From assembly GCA_949358305.1 (NCBI GenBank), contig OX442324.1:6979601-7043600 (forward strand): a stretch of DNA of 64,000 nucleotides. The letters run 5' to 3'. This document shows, piece after piece, positions 63,551 to 64,000 of this stretch. Under the pieces are notes generated by a model, which did not search any database, was not told the DNA's origin, and saw only the letters and a program-made list of their open reading frames with translations. How positions within the stretch are numbered: position 1 is the stretch's first letter; each line of letters begins with the position of its first letter. The position numbers and the translations under genes were made by a program. This DNA is from Strigamia acuminata. Taxonomy: Eukaryota > Arthropoda > Chilopoda > Geophilomorpha > Linotaeniidae.

Positions 63551-64000
63551 CAGGGTGGTTCAGAAAGTCTGGTTCACAGTAAATAATTTCCAAACCGTTT
63601 TAGATGTTGATTTAGCAAAATGATTGTAAGGGTAGTAGTTTGGGGAAAATCCAATTATGACATCCAACTTGACCTCAGAGGTCATCTTCAAGGTCATCCA
63701 TATTGCAACTCGAGAACCGTAACAGATAGAGAGAAAAAGTGAATTAGAAAGTTGTAGAGCAGGATCCAATTAGTCTAGAACTGTTCTTAAAAAAATTATC
63801 TCTGACTGAAAAGTTTTGAGAAAAAAAAGTTTAAAATGTTAGTCTACTCAGCTTTGTAACCTAAAACTATCATGTTTGAATGTATTTCCAAAATAAATTA
63901 CGGAGCATTTCCTTTCTTTTGTGTTTCCTCTCTTCCACTTACAAGTATGACCCAATAAAGTGTCCTAATTGACGATTAGCTTGGTTGCCTCAATAGTTTT
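63551..64000. mobile_element. Copy of foldback MITE 1, runs off the right edge
   Basis: Begins CAGGGTGGTTCAGAAAGTC and follows MITE 1 without the nested MITE 2 (the stretch corresponding to 33984-34057 joins directly to that at 35616). It shows the uninterrupted structure of the family. Confidence 0.85.

Overview
The window is eukaryotic and most likely from an arthropod or a similar invertebrate. It is AT-rich, has no bacterial-style operons, and holds short GT-AG introns, many LTR retrotransposons and many TA-flanked Tc1/mariner-type elements. I cannot name the species. Almost everything is mobile DNA. The only clear host gene is the last two coding exons of an OTUD5-like deubiquitinase (61300-61801, minus strand).

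Left part (1-13446). The window opens inside a minus-strand copia element (K), inserted in a broken minus-strand gypsy element (H; LTR 4734-5259) whose gag also carries a 670-bp hAT-like element with an 8-bp target duplication. After about 1.2 kb without recognisable content comes a 3'-truncated minus-strand gypsy element (B-minus, 6658-10832). A 3'-truncated plus-strand copia (F, 10833-13446) directly abuts it.

Central nest (13447-52545). A plus-strand B-type gypsy (LTR and leader at 13447-14106, gag-pol at 46863-52048) appears split by gypsy C (14107-14470 and 43016-46862). Gypsy C's 5' LTR is split by gypsy A (14471-43015, 982-bp LTRs, AATG duplication). Gypsy A holds two copia elements: D (18249-25563, minus, 529-bp LTRs that look identical, GTTCC duplication) inside pol, and E (31307-40022, plus, CTGTG duplication) inside a third gene. 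E is cut by a TA-flanked foldback element (33984-36308), which holds another (34060-35613). Without D and E, gypsy A is about 12.5 kb. It encodes Gag, a protease-RT-RNase H-AT-hook-integrase Pol, and an unusual 596-residue third protein with two CXXCXGXG motifs and no envelope features.

Right part (52546-64000). This is a mosaic of Tc1/mariner remnants, a DD41D-type transposase pseudogene, a palindromic Tc1 pair, MITEs, tRNA-like sequences, a gypsy LTR with a repeat-rich leader (G), and the OTUD5-like 3' end.

The most unusual observations are the third gene of gypsy A; AT-hooks between RNase H and integrase, with an in-frame TGA in the third; a 64-nt antisense copy of initiator tRNA-Met in the leader of copia K; a box matching the tRNA-Met D-arm about 31-40 nt from the U5 end of all four copia LTRs; and a 10-bp hairpin that could mask the primer-binding site of copia D.
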